NCBI GenBank assembly: GCA_049700195.1
Contig: JBNAVY010000015.1
Coordinates: 1 to 46,209, forward strand
Reading direction: 5' to 3'
Length of the DNA: 46,209 nucleotides
From: JBNAVY01 sp049700195
GTDB taxonomy: Bacteria; Bacillota; Thermoanaerobacteria; Thermoanaerobacterales; Thermoanaerobacteraceae
The notes beneath the pieces were generated by a model. It did no database searches. It was not told the origin of the DNA and saw nothing but the letters and a program-made list of their open reading frames with translations. This document shows positions 1 through 8,025 of this stretch, one piece after another. Both the position numbers and the translations under genes were made by a program. Position 1 is the first letter of the stretch, and each line of letters begins with the position of its first letter.

Positions 1-273
1 TTTGGTATAAATGAAATTAATGAGCTAAATAAAGTAGCTGCAGTCGGCGATATTTGTTCACGTTTTTTTGATATTAATGGTAATCCATGTAAAAAAATAG
101 AAATAAATGATAGGATTATTGGTATTACATTAGAACAATTAAAAAAAATAAATAAAGTTATCGGTATAGCTGGGGGGAAAAATAAAATACAAGCTATAAG
201 AAGTGTTTTAAAAGGTGGATATATAAACATTTTAGTAACAGATAGTTTTATAGCTGAAGAGTTATTGAAGTAA
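1..273 (+). CDS. SorC/DeoR-type transcriptional regulator, C-terminal fragment
   Basis: The open frame runs in from the left edge and ends at TAA, leaving the last 90 residues. The visible part resembles the end of the SorC-family sugar-binding domain: a GDICSRFFD segment, an IGITLEQL segment, then VIGIAGGKNK, and a final ILVTDSFIAEELL. In this family an N-terminal helix-turn-helix binds DNA and this domain senses a phosphorylated sugar or related effector. The DNA-binding part and the start lie outside the window, so the effector and target genes cannot be told. A terminator follows directly. Family assignment is good; the specific function is unknown. Confidence 0.75.
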   Translation, partial: FGINEINELNKVAAVGDICSRFFDINGNPCKKIEINDRIIGITLEQLKKINKVIGIAGGKNKIQAIRSVLKGGYINILVTDSFIAEELLK

Positions 274-293
274 TTTTTAATTAAAATAAACTT

Positions 294-318
294 AAGTGGG
301 TTAAAAACCCACTTTTTT
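294..318. terminator. Rho-independent terminator, probably bidirectional
   Basis: An 8-bp perfect stem (294-301 with 307-314), a 5-nt loop and a following T run. It sits between the end of the SorC-type gene and the end of the convergent amidohydrolase gene, so it can serve both strands; the A-rich left side gives a U run on the minus strand. Confidence 0.8.
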
Positions 319-1156
319 AAAATGGTAATAAAAGATTTAAAGCGTTTAGAGTACTTATCTTTTTTATTTCTTCTTCAGTTAGATTAGTTTGTTTCCACTC
401 GTTATAATATTTTTTTGGGGAAAGAAGTGGGAAATCAGTTCCAAATAAAATTTTATCTAAAACTCCAGCAGATCTTGCCACTTCATAAATTTGCGGCTTA
501 TATAAAAAAGGAGATGCAGCAGTATCATAATATACGTTTTTTAAATCTCTCTGTAATTCAGGCATAAGCTCATAAAAAAACAAGCCACCTCCCCAATGTG
601 CACATATAATTATATTGTCTGGATTGTTTTTTGCAAAAAGGTATGCCTTATCAGGACCGGTTTTACCTTTACCTGGGTAAAAATGGCCTACTGTTTCGTT
701 ACTATGTATTAAGATGGGAAATTTTAATTCCCTACATAAAGATGAAAATCTTCTGATTTCATCTTGATTGCTTATATCAATACCTACAGCATCTGGTATT
801 ATTTCACCAACACCTTTTAAACCAGAGTCAAAACAACGCACAAGTTCTTTTTCCATTTCAGGATCTTTTGGAGGGACAACAGCAAAGCCAATGAATTTAT
901 TAGGATATCGCTTTACAACATCTATGATATAGTCATTTTCTTCTTTGCACATTCCTATATCTAATGCAGAAAACCCAAATATTACTGCCTTATCTATCCC
1001 ATTTGCATTCATATTTTCAATAACATCTTCAGCTGTAGCAAATTTAGATTTTGGGCTTGAGTGAAGCAATTTGAAATGTTGATCTCTTTCCAAATTGATT
1101 TTTATATTTTTTATAAAATCTGGAGATAAAACATGGACGTGGACATCTATTTTCAA
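317..1156 (-). CDS. Amidohydrolase family protein (Amidohydrolase_2, metal-dependent TIM barrel)
   Basis: 279 residues from a TTG start, with AAAGGTG about 9 nt upstream. Visible metal and active-site motifs of the amidohydrolase-2 family are HVHV at residues 6-9, LIHSNE near 150, the ICAHWGGG segment near 185, and FGTDFPLL near 240, which carries the late catalytic Asp. Members are hydrolases or decarboxylases of small carboxylic or cyclic substrates. The substrate cannot be predicted here. The gene is transcribed alone, convergent with the upstream regulator fragment and divergent from the hexapeptide-repeat gene. Length is normal for compact clostridial members. Confidence 0.8.
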   Translation of the reverse strand: MKIDVHVHVLSPDFIKNIKINLERDQHFKLLHSSPKSKFATAEDVIENMNANGIDKAVIFGFSALDIGMCKEENDYIIDVVKRYPNKFIGFAVVPPKDPEMEKELVRCFDSGLKGVGEIIPDAVGIDISNQDEIRRFSSLCRELKFPILIHSNETVGHFYPGKGKTGPDKAYLFAKNNPDNIIICAHWGGGLFFYELMPELQRDLKNVYYDTAASPFLYKPQIYEVARSAGVLDKILFGTDFPLLSPKKYYNEWKQTNLTEEEIKKISTLNALNLLLPF

Positions 1157-1520
1157 TTTTATCTACACCTTTCTTTTATATTTAATCTTATATTTATACC
1201 AAATGTTAATACTTTTATTATATTTTAACTCTTAAATATAATAAAGTCATTATAAGAAATTTACAATCAAATATTTATTTTTAATTATTAAAACTTAGTG
1301 TCAAAAATTAAAATTAGCGGATTATATTCAAATTAATATTTTAATACATCAGTAAGTATTTAAAATTATATTTAAAAAACAAATTTCGTCTGGGAAGTTA
1401 TATTTTCAAGTTTTTAAATAATAAATTTCAGTTTTTAATTGTATATTTAATTATAAAATGATATAATATTATTAAGTATTATGAGCAGATATAAATATTA
1501 AGTTATAAGAGGTGAAATAA
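1157..1520. other. AT-rich divergent intergenic region
   Basis: 364 bp between the divergent amidohydrolase and hexapeptide-repeat genes. I see no coding potential and no convincing structured RNA. It must hold the promoters for both genes. Only the rightward one (1439-1467) has a clear -35/-10 pair. Confidence 0.6.
1439..1467 (+). promoter_or_regulatory. Predicted sigma-A-type promoter
   Basis: TTGTAT (1439-1444), a 17-bp spacer and TATAAT (1462-1467), upstream of the hexapeptide-repeat gene starting at 1521. Confidence 0.55.
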
Positions 1521-2075
1521 ATGCTAAGAGAAGATATTTTTGGCAATTTGCCCAAAGTTGCTCATACCGCATATATAGATAATACAGCAATTTTAATTGG
1601 GAATATAATCATAGGAGAAAATGTATATATAGGTCCTAATGTTGTTATTAGAGCAGATGAGATTAGTGTAAGTTATAATGTTGGTAAAATTGTTATAAAA
1701 GATGGAGCAAGTATTTATGATGGAGTAAATATAAATACAATAGAGGGATCTTATATTGTAATTGGTGAAAATACTATTATCTCAAATGGTGTTATAATAA
1801 AAGGTAGTTGCAGTATTGGAGATTACTGCAGTGTGAATGTAAAAAGTATAATTTATAATTCAAGTATTGGAAATAATTGCTTTATAGGAATAAATACTAT
1901 ATTAGATAATATAAATATTGAAAATAATATTATGATTGATTCGGGATGCATTTTAACAAGAGAAAACTTTAATAATTTCTTAAAACCTATAACTAAGGAA
2001 AAGGAAGATACTATAATTAAGGCAAACACAGCAAATAAAGTTTTGGTAAATGGTTATAAAATGATCGGGTATTAA
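1521..2075 (+). CDS. Left-handed beta-helix (hexapeptide repeat) protein, gamma-carbonic-anhydrase-like but lacking the metal histidines
   Basis: 184 residues with an AGAGGTG ribosome site before the ATG. From about residue 20 to 150 it is made of hexapeptide repeats (for example IGNIIIGENVYIGPN) that build a left-handed beta helix, and it aligns by eye with the intact gamma-carbonic anhydrase at 27990-28574. The three zinc-ligand histidines of that enzyme are replaced: VVHVTEG corresponds to VNINTIEG, and GHNAIIH corresponds to SNGVIIK. It is therefore unlikely to be a carbonic anhydrase and may be a structural or acyl-binding relative. It is monocistronic and converges with the PIG-L gene, overlapping it by 4 bp. 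Confidence 0.75.
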   Translation: MLREDIFGNLPKVAHTAYIDNTAILIGNIIIGENVYIGPNVVIRADEISVSYNVGKIVIKDGASIYDGVNINTIEGSYIVIGENTIISNGVIIKGSCSIGDYCSVNVKSIIYNSSIGNNCFIGINTILDNINIENNIMIDSGCILTRENFNNFLKPITKEKEDTIIKANTANKVLVNGYKMIGY

Positions 2076-3427
2076 TTTTGTTTTCTTTTTAACAGGTGCC
2101 AGGCAGTTTTATTTACAAGATGTTTATTGTTAATACTACTTGCACAAAGGTATATGGAATCAAAATCTTTAGATTTAGGTATGGTAAAATATACTATTCC
2201 TTTTTTTATTTCTCCTGTACCTTCATTACCTATTAGTTTACCATTAATGATAGTTTTGCTAAATCTTCTAATTTCTTTATTATCCTTAAATATAATACCG
2301 TATATATTATATTCGTAATTAGATTTTGCTTCTTTTCTACATTTTATTGCAAATTTAAGATTGTTTTTGCCCTCATATGCATATACATCTGTTATATCAA
2401 GACTGCCATTCTCGTAGTCTATTAAGTTATCATATTTTGGATCAATTATTACTTTAAAATCATCGATATTTTTTTTATTATTATACTGGTATATATTTCC
2501 ATCGGGGTAGAATCCAAAAAGCTCTGTTTTTCTATCAAAAGCTAATAAAAAATCTTTCATAACTTTTATTTGAGTTTTATATAACATTATAGCATTACCT
2601 TTTTTTAGTATTGCATCTTTTGAAAGCGGATATAGATTCCATACAGTTTGTGTTTGCAACAAGTTTTTAGGTGGATTAAGGTTTAATTTTGTATGCATAC
2701 CAAAGGGCAAAGGCCAATCAGGCCTATGAACTATATATAGAAATTGTTCTATATCATTTTTTTTTATTGTGTAAAGTGCATATTTTACAAAACTATTAGT
2801 GCTCCAATGATCTGGATGTATTTCATTTGGATGTGGATAGACAATTAATGTTGGTTCATAATTATTTATAATATTAACAATGTCATTAACGACATTTTTA
2901 CCTGTATATTCTGCACTTTTTGTATATGAATTTTTGTAAGGTGAATATATTTTTTTAGTACCAAAACTTCTGAAGGGTTTATTCCAGTATTTCCACCAAA
3001 GTTCTGCAAGACCTTTGTCTGGATATCCTAAAAATATTACGTCTTCGTTATCTAAACCTAAATATTTTAAAGCATTTAAGGTTTCTATTTGTCTTGTATA
3101 TCCTAAATATAAAAAATCATAAGGTTTTGGGTTAATAATATCATAATTTTCCATAACTGCTCTTTTAAACGAATCACCATTTGTCATAACAACTATTTTA
3201 ACTTTTCCACCATATTTTATTGTATCTTGAATTAATCCAGCTGATGCAAGAGTTTCATCATCGGGATGAGGGGCAAAAATTAATACTCTATGATAAATTT
3301 TGGGTACAGGATAAAGCTTTTTTACTGGAGATATGCTTTCATATTTGTAATATTTTAATTCTAATATGATAAATAAAGTAAAAAACAACATAATTACTAC
3401 TAAAATATTTCTGATTTTCTTATGCAT
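2072..3427 (-). CDS. Membrane-anchored PIG-L/LmbE family deacetylase
   Basis: 451 residues from the ATG at 3427, chosen because GGTGAT lies 5 nt upstream; an in-frame ATG at 3445 has no ribosome site. A hydrophobic segment at residues 5-25 looks like an uncleaved N-terminal anchor. The PIG-L zinc signature follows (APHPDDETLASAG near residue 50), with the second metal and active-site segment YPHPNEIHPDH near 200. PIG-L enzymes remove acetyl groups from N-acetylglucosamine-containing or similar substrates. The topology suggests an extracytoplasmic substrate. The C-terminal ~120 residues look like an extra beta-rich domain of unknown role. It faces away from nagB, which also works on amino sugars; a functional link is only inference. 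Confidence 0.8.
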   Translation of the reverse strand: MHKKIRNILVVIMLFFTLFIILELKYYKYESISPVKKLYPVPKIYHRVLIFAPHPDDETLASAGLIQDTIKYGGKVKIVVMTNGDSFKRAVMENYDIINPKPYDFLYLGYTRQIETLNALKYLGLDNEDVIFLGYPDKGLAELWWKYWNKPFRSFGTKKIYSPYKNSYTKSAEYTGKNVVNDIVNIINNYEPTLIVYPHPNEIHPDHWSTNSFVKYALYTIKKNDIEQFLYIVHRPDWPLPFGMHTKLNLNPPKNLLQTQTVWNLYPLSKDAILKKGNAIMLYKTQIKVMKDFLLAFDRKTELFGFYPDGNIYQYNNKKNIDDFKVIIDPKYDNLIDYENGSLDITDVYAYEGKNNLKFAIKCRKEAKSNYEYNIYGIIFKDNKEIRRFSKTIINGKLIGNEGTGEIKKGIVYFTIPKSKDFDSIYLCASSINNKHLVNKTAWHLLKRKQN

Positions 3428-3464
3428 AATTATCACCATATTCATTTAGTATTCAACTATAGTA

Positions 3465-3495
3465 TTTACATTTCCTTTTAAATTTATGGTATAAT
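3465..3495 (+). promoter_or_regulatory. Candidate promoter for nagB
   Basis: TTTACA (3465-3470) and TATAAT (3490-3495) with a long 19-bp spacer, 90 bp before nagB. The -10 is perfect; the spacing is suboptimal, which suggests a weak or activated promoter. Confidence 0.4.
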
Positions 3496-3584
3496 AACCT
3501 TGGCAAAGTTTTAATATCATATAGATTTATTGATTTTTATATAAATCTTTTATTATATTATTTAAAAATAGAGGAGGCTGTGTA

Positions 3585-4316
3585 ATGAGGGTATTTATTG
3601 AAAATGATTATGAAAAAATGAGTTTAAGAGCAGCTGAAATTGTTAAACAACAGATACAAAAAAAGCATAATACAATTTTAGGACTTGCCACAGGTTCAAC
3701 ACCAATAGGAATGTATAATTATTTAATAAGTATGTATCAAAGACAAGAAGTTGACTTTTCTGATGTAGTAACATTTAATCTTGATGAATATGTCGGTCTA
3801 TCAAGGGATAATAAAAATAGTTATAATTATTTTATGTATAGCAAATTTTTTAATTACATAAATATAAAAAAAGAAAATATACATATACCTAATGGAGTTT
3901 CAAAAGATTTAGAAAAAGAATGTAGTGATTATGAGTACAATATTGAAAAGTTTGGATATATAGATCTGCAGGTTCTTGGAATAGGAGAAAATGGACATAT
4001 TGGCTTTAATGAGCCGGCTGAACTTCTAGAAACAAGGACTCATGTTGCTAAATTAAGTGAAGATACTATAAAGGCAAACAAAAGATTTTTTGAATCTATA
4101 GATGATGTTCCTCTTTATGCTATTAGCATGGGTATAGGAAGTATTATGAAATCTAAAAGAATTATTTTATTGGCATCTGGAGAAAATAAAGCAAAAGCAA
4201 TAAAAGAGACTTTAAGTAATAAGTTGACAACTAAAATACCGGCTACAGTTTTAGCTCTTCATCCTAATGTTGATATTATTATTGATAAAGACGCAGCAAA
4301 ATTACTTAATACTTAG
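3585..4316 (+). CDS. nagB: Glucosamine-6-phosphate deaminase
   Basis: 243 residues, the usual length of the short Bacillus-type NagB. It converts glucosamine-6-phosphate to fructose-6-phosphate and ammonia in the cytoplasm, the last step of amino-sugar catabolism. Family motifs are LGLATGSTP near residue 32 (phosphate-binding loop), TFNLDEYVGL near 63, GIGENGHIGFNEP near 130 (catalytic His), and a lysine-rich C-terminal region around the KAKAIK segment. A GAGGAGG ribosome site precedes the ATG. The gene stands alone between its own promoter and a strong terminator, without the usual nagA partner here. Confidence 0.95.
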   Translation: MRVFIENDYEKMSLRAAEIVKQQIQKKHNTILGLATGSTPIGMYNYLISMYQRQEVDFSDVVTFNLDEYVGLSRDNKNSYNYFMYSKFFNYINIKKENIHIPNGVSKDLEKECSDYEYNIEKFGYIDLQVLGIGENGHIGFNEPAELLETRTHVAKLSEDTIKANKRFFESIDDVPLYAISMGIGSIMKSKRIILLASGENKAKAIKETLSNKLTTKIPATVLALHPNVDIIIDKDAAKLLNT

Positions 4317-4332
4317 AAGTTTAAAGTATAGT

Positions 4333-4370
4333 AAATTAAGCCTCTTATATTTTAGTAAGGGGCTTAATTT
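4333..4370 (+). terminator. Rho-independent terminator after nagB
   Basis: A 15-bp stem with one G-U pair (4333-4347 with 4356-4370), an 8-nt loop and a short T run inside and after the right arm. Confidence 0.75.
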
Positions 4371-4396
4371 GATCATACTACCTCACGATTTTATTG

Positions 4397-4425
4397 TTGT
4401 ATAGAGGTTTAAAATATAGTATAAT
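4397..4425 (+). promoter_or_regulatory. Predicted promoter of the ccdA redox operon
   Basis: TTGTAT (4397-4402), 17 bp, TATAAT (4420-4425), 40 bp before ccdA. Confidence 0.6.
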
Positions 4426-4464
4426 ATTAAATAGTTATACCCAGTAGGGAGGGGAGGTGTATAT

Positions 4465-5121
4465 ATGCAAATTTATACAGCTTTTTTAGCTGGTATTTTA
4501 TCCTTTTTGTCACCTTGTGTATTGCCTTTAATCCCTGCATATGTATCGTATGCGTTTGGCACTAAAAGGAATAATTTCCTTGGCCTTTTGCTTTTTGTTT
4601 TAGGCTTCAGTGTAATTTTTGTATTAATGGGTGCAACGGCAAGCCAAATTGGGAAGTTATTTTTCTTATATAAAGATATTTTTAGGAAAATTAGTGGAAT
4701 AATAATAGTAATATTTGGTCTGCAAATGACAGGTATTTTTAAACCGCTATTTTTGAATAGAGAAATAAAACTAATTAATACTGAAAATATAGAAACCAGC
4801 TATATTGGTTCATTTGTTTTGGGTATTACTTTTGCAGCTGGATGGACACCCTGTGTTGGCCCTATACTTGCTTCGATACTTTTATATGCTGGCTCTGTGA
4901 GCACTTTAAGCGCTGGTATTATATTACTTTTTTCTTATTCCATGGGTTTGGGGATACCATTTATTATTACGGCATTACTCATTGATAAGTTTAAAACCGC
5001 ATATAAAAAGATTAATAAAATTCTACCCTATATTGAAATTGGAAGTGGTATAATAATGATAATTTTTGGTGTTCTTTTATATTTTAATTTGCTAATGAAA
5101 ATAGCCGGATATTTTTATTAG
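4465..5121 (+). CDS. ccdA: CcdA-type thiol:disulfide transporter (cytochrome c biogenesis protein family)
   Basis: 218 residues, six predicted membrane helices, and a GGGAGGGGAGGTG ribosome site. CcdA carries reducing equivalents from cytoplasmic thioredoxin across the membrane to extracytoplasmic thioredoxin-like proteins. The two family half-motifs with the redox cysteines are present: LSFLSPCVLPLIPAY in helix 1 and AAGWTPCVGPILAS in helix 4. The next gene, 12 bp downstream, encodes a membrane-anchored TlpA-like thioredoxin, its natural acceptor, and a cytoplasmic thioredoxin follows. No cytochrome c genes are nearby, so the pathway more likely serves general extracytoplasmic thiol reduction. 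Confidence 0.92.
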   Translation: MQIYTAFLAGILSFLSPCVLPLIPAYVSYAFGTKRNNFLGLLLFVLGFSVIFVLMGATASQIGKLFFLYKDIFRKISGIIIVIFGLQMTGIFKPLFLNREIKLINTENIETSYIGSFVLGITFAAGWTPCVGPILASILLYAGSVSTLSAGIILLFSYSMGLGIPFIITALLIDKFKTAYKKINKILPYIEIGSGIIMIIFGVLLYFNLLMKIAGYFY

Positions 5122-5133
5122 GAGGAGATTTTT

Positions 5134-5706
5134 GTGAAAAATAAATGGCTTTGGATTACTATAATAGTAATTATTATTTTAGGAGGATTAATTTTTTGGT
5201 TAAATTCATATACTAAGAATTCTATCAATCATACTGATAATTCAGTATCAGATTCAGGGAAAAATAATAGCAGTATTTCCATTAAGGAAGGTAATAATAT
5301 TGGTGATCTTGCACCGGACTTTAAGCTAAAAGCAGTTAATGGAAAGACAATAAGTTTATCGGATTTTAGAGGGAAAAAAGTTATTTTAAATTTCTGGGCT
5401 ACTACATGCCCTTATTGTAAAGCTGAGATGCCTGCTTTAAATCAGTTTTTAAAAAATCATGAAAAAGATACTGTAATATTAGCTATAGATTTAGGAGAAA
5501 GTGTATCAAAAGTACAACAATATTTAGATGGGAAAGGATATATTTTTACTGTTTTATTAGATCAGGATTTAAATACTGCATATGATTATAAAGTACAATT
5601 TATACCTATGTCTTATTTCATAGATAAAGATGGAGTTATAAGAGCAATAAGCAATGGTGCAATGTCCTATGATGAAATAGAAGAATATTTTAAATCTATA
5701 TCATAA
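5134..5706 (+). CDS. Membrane-anchored TlpA/ResA-like thiol-disulfide oxidoreductase
   Basis: 190 residues from a GTG start with AGGAGG upstream. An N-terminal hydrophobic segment (residues 4-25) without a lipobox Cys anchors the protein. A Ser/Asn-rich linker to about residue 55 leads to an AhpC-TSA/Redoxin-type thioredoxin fold. The active site is WATTCPYCKAE near residue 90 (CPYC), and the cis-Pro region is FIPMSYFIDKDG near 165. It is co-transcribed with ccdA, which should keep it reduced. The target is not shown by the sequence; a ResA-like role in cytochrome c maturation is possible but unsupported by neighbours. Confidence 0.88.
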   Translation: MKNKWLWITIIVIIILGGLIFWLNSYTKNSINHTDNSVSDSGKNNSSISIKEGNNIGDLAPDFKLKAVNGKTISLSDFRGKKVILNFWATTCPYCKAEMPALNQFLKNHEKDTVILAIDLGESVSKVQQYLDGKGYIFTVLLDQDLNTAYDYKVQFIPMSYFIDKDGVIRAISNGAMSYDEIEEYFKSIS

Positions 5707-5713
5707 ATTTTAA

Positions 5714-5742
5714 TTGACAATGATTATAGAACGTGATATAGT
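5714..5742 (+). promoter_or_regulatory. Predicted promoter for thioredoxin gene
   Basis: Consensus TTGACA (5714-5719), 17-bp spacer and TATAGT (5737-5742), giving the thioredoxin gene its own strong promoter inside the redox cluster. Confidence 0.7.
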
Positions 5743-5806
5743 AACTTTTGGAGATTGAACCCATATACCATGGGATAGTATAAGACATAAAGGAGGATAT
5801 GTTAAA

Positions 5807-6136
5807 ATGAAACCAGTTAATGTTACAGATACGACTTTTGCAGATGAGGTGTATAATTCTGATAAACCAGTTCTTGTGGATTTCTGGGCAAAATGGTGTG
5901 CTCCGTGTAGAATGATGGCACCTGTTTTAGAAGATTTTGCAGAAGAGTATGCGGACAAAATGAAAGTTGCAAAATTAGATGTTGATGAAAATCCTATGAT
6001 TGCTTCAACATACAGAATTATGAGTATTCCAACAATGGGTGTATTTGTTGGAGGTAAAATGGTTGATAAAGTAATTGGCTTTATGCCTAAAGAACACCTG
6101 GTTGCAAAATTGTCAAAATACTTAAACCAGCAGTAA
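5807..6136 (+). CDS. trxA: Thioredoxin
   Basis: 109 residues, classic thioredoxin length. The active site is FWAKWCAPCRMM near residues 28-39, a WCAPC variant of the usual WCGPC, and the cis-Pro loop is SIPTMGVF near 80. It is a cytoplasmic dithiol reductant and the probable electron donor to the CcdA encoded upstream. An AAGGAGG site precedes the ATG by 10 nt. A second thioredoxin with canonical WCGPC lies at 43593-43913. Having its own promoter allows independent expression from ccdA. Confidence 0.93.
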   Translation: MKPVNVTDTTFADEVYNSDKPVLVDFWAKWCAPCRMMAPVLEDFAEEYADKMKVAKLDVDENPMIASTYRIMSIPTMGVFVGGKMVDKVIGFMPKEHLVAKLSKYLNQQ

Positions 6137-6172
6137 TTTGATTAGATTATAAGTATTAATTTATTTATACAG

Positions 6173-6215
6173 CATAAAAATAAAAACCCTGATAATCAGG
6201 GTTTTTATTTTTATG
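6173..6215. terminator. Bidirectional terminator, perfect 20-bp inverted repeat
   Basis: Arms 6173-6192 and 6196-6215 are perfectly complementary with a 3-nt loop. The inner core is GC-containing and the outer part A/T-rich, so U runs occur on both strands. It ends the thioredoxin unit and also contains the stop codon of the convergent decarboxylase gene. Confidence 0.9.
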
Positions 6216-7698
6216 CAATTACATTTAATATTTGTAAATCATTTACTACTTTTATATAATTTACTTCGGGATCTTCAGTTCCTTGGATACTTAAATTTGC
6301 TTCTTTCATCTTCTCAACATATTCAATTATTTCCATAGTTATTCTTTCTCCAGGACATAAAACTGGTATACCGGGCGGATAAGCTAATAAAAATTCTGCA
6401 CTTATCTGTCCAATACTTTCTTCCAGAGGTAATGCAATAGTAGAACAACCAAAAGCAAATCTTGGTGAAATTATTTGTTCTGGAATTTCTGGTATATCAA
6501 TAGCTTTTGCAATTTCTATATTTTCGTTGTATAGTTCGTCACTTATTTCTCTTAAAGCTCTTAAAAGATAATCTATTTTTTCCTTAGTATCTCCAATAGA
6601 AAAGACGCATAACACATTGTACATATCTGAAAGTTCAGGCTGAATATAATATTTTTCAGCAAGTATTCTTTCTAGTTGATGGCCTGTTATTCCAAGACCT
6701 TTTGCAGTAATAGTAATCTTTGTAGGATCAAAATCATAAGCACCATCTTTTCCAACAATTTCTTCACCAAAACAGTATAGACCATTAATATTGTTTATTT
6801 CTTTTCTTGCATATTCTGAAAGTTCTATTGTAGTATCCAAAAGTTCTTTTCCTTCTGTAGCCATTTGCATTCTTGCAACATCTAAAGAAGCAAGAAGTAT
6901 ATATGAAGGACTTGTAGTCTGTAATAAACTCATAACTTGTTTTACTCTATTTAAGTCAATTCTTTGCGATTTAACTTGAAGCATAGAACTCTGCGTCATT
7001 GAGCCAATAATCTTATGAGTGCTTTGTGCACAAATATCAGCTCCTGCTTCCATAGCTGAAATCGGAAGTTTTTCATTAAATTTAAGATGAGGGCCATGAG
7101 CTTCATCAACCATTAGAATGGCACCATATTCATGAACTATTTCAGCTATTTTTACGATGTCTGTTGAAACACCATAATAAGTTGGATTTATAATTAAAAC
7201 AGCCTTTGCATCAGGATTGTCTTTTAAAGTTTTTTCTACAGTTTCAGGGGTAACATTTAATGCAACACCAATATTTTTATCTACTTCTGGCTGCATATAT
7301 ACTGGTATAGCACCACTTAAAATTATACCAGAAGTAACTGATTTGTGAATATTTCTTGGTACAATTATTTTTTCATTTTCTGACATTACACTTAGTATCA
7401 TTGCCTGAATAGCTCCAGATGTCCCATGAATGGAAAAGAAGGTTGCATCAGCACCAAAAGCTTCTGCTGCCAGTTCTTGAGCTTCCTTTATTGGACCAGT
7501 AGGTTTATGAAGGCTGTCTACCTGTTCAAAAACAGTCACATCCATTGATAATACATTTTTACCAACGAAGTCTAAAAATTTTTTTGCAATTCCCTCACCT
7601 TTTTTATGGCCAGGGACATGAAAAGGTATAGTGTTGTTATTTACATATTCCATTAAAGCGTCAAATAATGGGGTTTTAGTTTGATTTAGATTTTTCAA
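6211..7698 (-). CDS. Orn/Lys/Arg decarboxylase family PLP enzyme
   Basis: 495 residues from the TTG at 7698, which has AAGGTG 9 nt upstream; the GTG at 7710 overlaps the ribosome site and is unlikely. This is the short Gram-positive aspartate-aminotransferase-fold group that includes Bacillus arginine decarboxylase SpeA. Visible parts are PFHVPGHKKGEG near residue 24, SIHGTSGAIQAM near 90, VDEAHGPH near 200, and the PLP-lysine site STHKIIGSMTQSS near 225. The C-terminal substrate domain includes YPPGIPVLCPGE near 440. It would decarboxylate arginine, lysine or ornithine to a polyamine precursor. The substrate cannot be decided from sequence. A long leader with conserved-looking pairing lies upstream (7711-7889). 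Confidence 0.9.
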   Translation of the reverse strand: MKNLNQTKTPLFDALMEYVNNNTIPFHVPGHKKGEGIAKKFLDFVGKNVLSMDVTVFEQVDSLHKPTGPIKEAQELAAEAFGADATFFSIHGTSGAIQAMILSVMSENEKIIVPRNIHKSVTSGIILSGAIPVYMQPEVDKNIGVALNVTPETVEKTLKDNPDAKAVLIINPTYYGVSTDIVKIAEIVHEYGAILMVDEAHGPHLKFNEKLPISAMEAGADICAQSTHKIIGSMTQSSMLQVKSQRIDLNRVKQVMSLLQTTSPSYILLASLDVARMQMATEGKELLDTTIELSEYARKEINNINGLYCFGEEIVGKDGAYDFDPTKITITAKGLGITGHQLERILAEKYYIQPELSDMYNVLCVFSIGDTKEKIDYLLRALREISDELYNENIEIAKAIDIPEIPEQIISPRFAFGCSTIALPLEESIGQISAEFLLAYPPGIPVLCPGERITMEIIEYVEKMKEANLSIQGTEDPEVNYIKVVNDLQILNVIA

Positions 7699-7710
7699 CT
7701 TGATAAACAC

Positions 7711-7889
7711 CTTCTTTCATAAGTTTTGGCTCAGAATAAAAGCCTAAAACCTCGATGCGTTAAGGTTTAGGCTTAGCAGAGCATCGCTAAAATTTATAAT
7801 TTTATTTTTCAATTCATTATAAGATATATTTTATAAAATATCAATATAATTTTGATTTAAATTAAAAAATTTTTAAGAATTTTTTTTAC
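7711..7889 (-). promoter_or_regulatory. Structured 5' leader of the decarboxylase mRNA, candidate attenuator
   Basis: The predicted transcript has about 180 nt before the gene. On the plus strand, 7740-7752 pairs with 7762-7774 (about 12 bp with one bulge). The loop sequence CGATGC (7753-7758) is complementary to GCATCG at 7781-7786. In the mRNA the 7786-7781 segment comes first and could pair with the hairpin loop, as a pseudoknot or as an alternative large hairpin. A short U-rich stretch follows the stem. No known riboswitch class is recognised. Polyamine or amino-acid sensing would be inference. Confidence 0.45.
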
Positions 7890-7895
7890 TACTTT

Positions 7896-7924
7896 ATAAT
7901 ATGAAAAATAATATAGATTGTCAA
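7896..7924 (-). promoter_or_regulatory. Predicted promoter of the decarboxylase gene
   Basis: On the minus strand TTGACA (7924-7919), 17-bp spacer, TATTAT (7901-7896). It places the start of transcription near 7889. Confidence 0.7.
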
Positions 7925-7959
7925 CACTTTATGAAGATTTATTAATAATAACTTTAATA

Positions 7960-7987
7960 TTGATAAAATAATATAATCAATTATAAT
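7960..7987 (+). promoter_or_regulatory. Predicted promoter of the corrinoid reactivase gene
   Basis: TTGATA (7960-7965), 16-bp spacer, TATAAT (7982-7987), 39 bp before the ATG at 8026. Confidence 0.55.
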
Positions 7988-8025
7988 TATATAAAAAGCT
8001 TTTGAGTTTTAACGAGGTGTATTAA

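Noticed and set aside
1157..1520. Possible small gene or RNA in the 364-bp AT-rich gap
   Set aside because: No ribosome-site-led open frame and no stable stem-loop could be found by eye; the low complexity explains the short A/T repeats.
7740..7774. PreQ1 or other small known riboswitch in the decarboxylase leader
   Set aside because: The conserved loop and tail sequences of known small riboswitch classes are missing, and the downstream gene does not fit.
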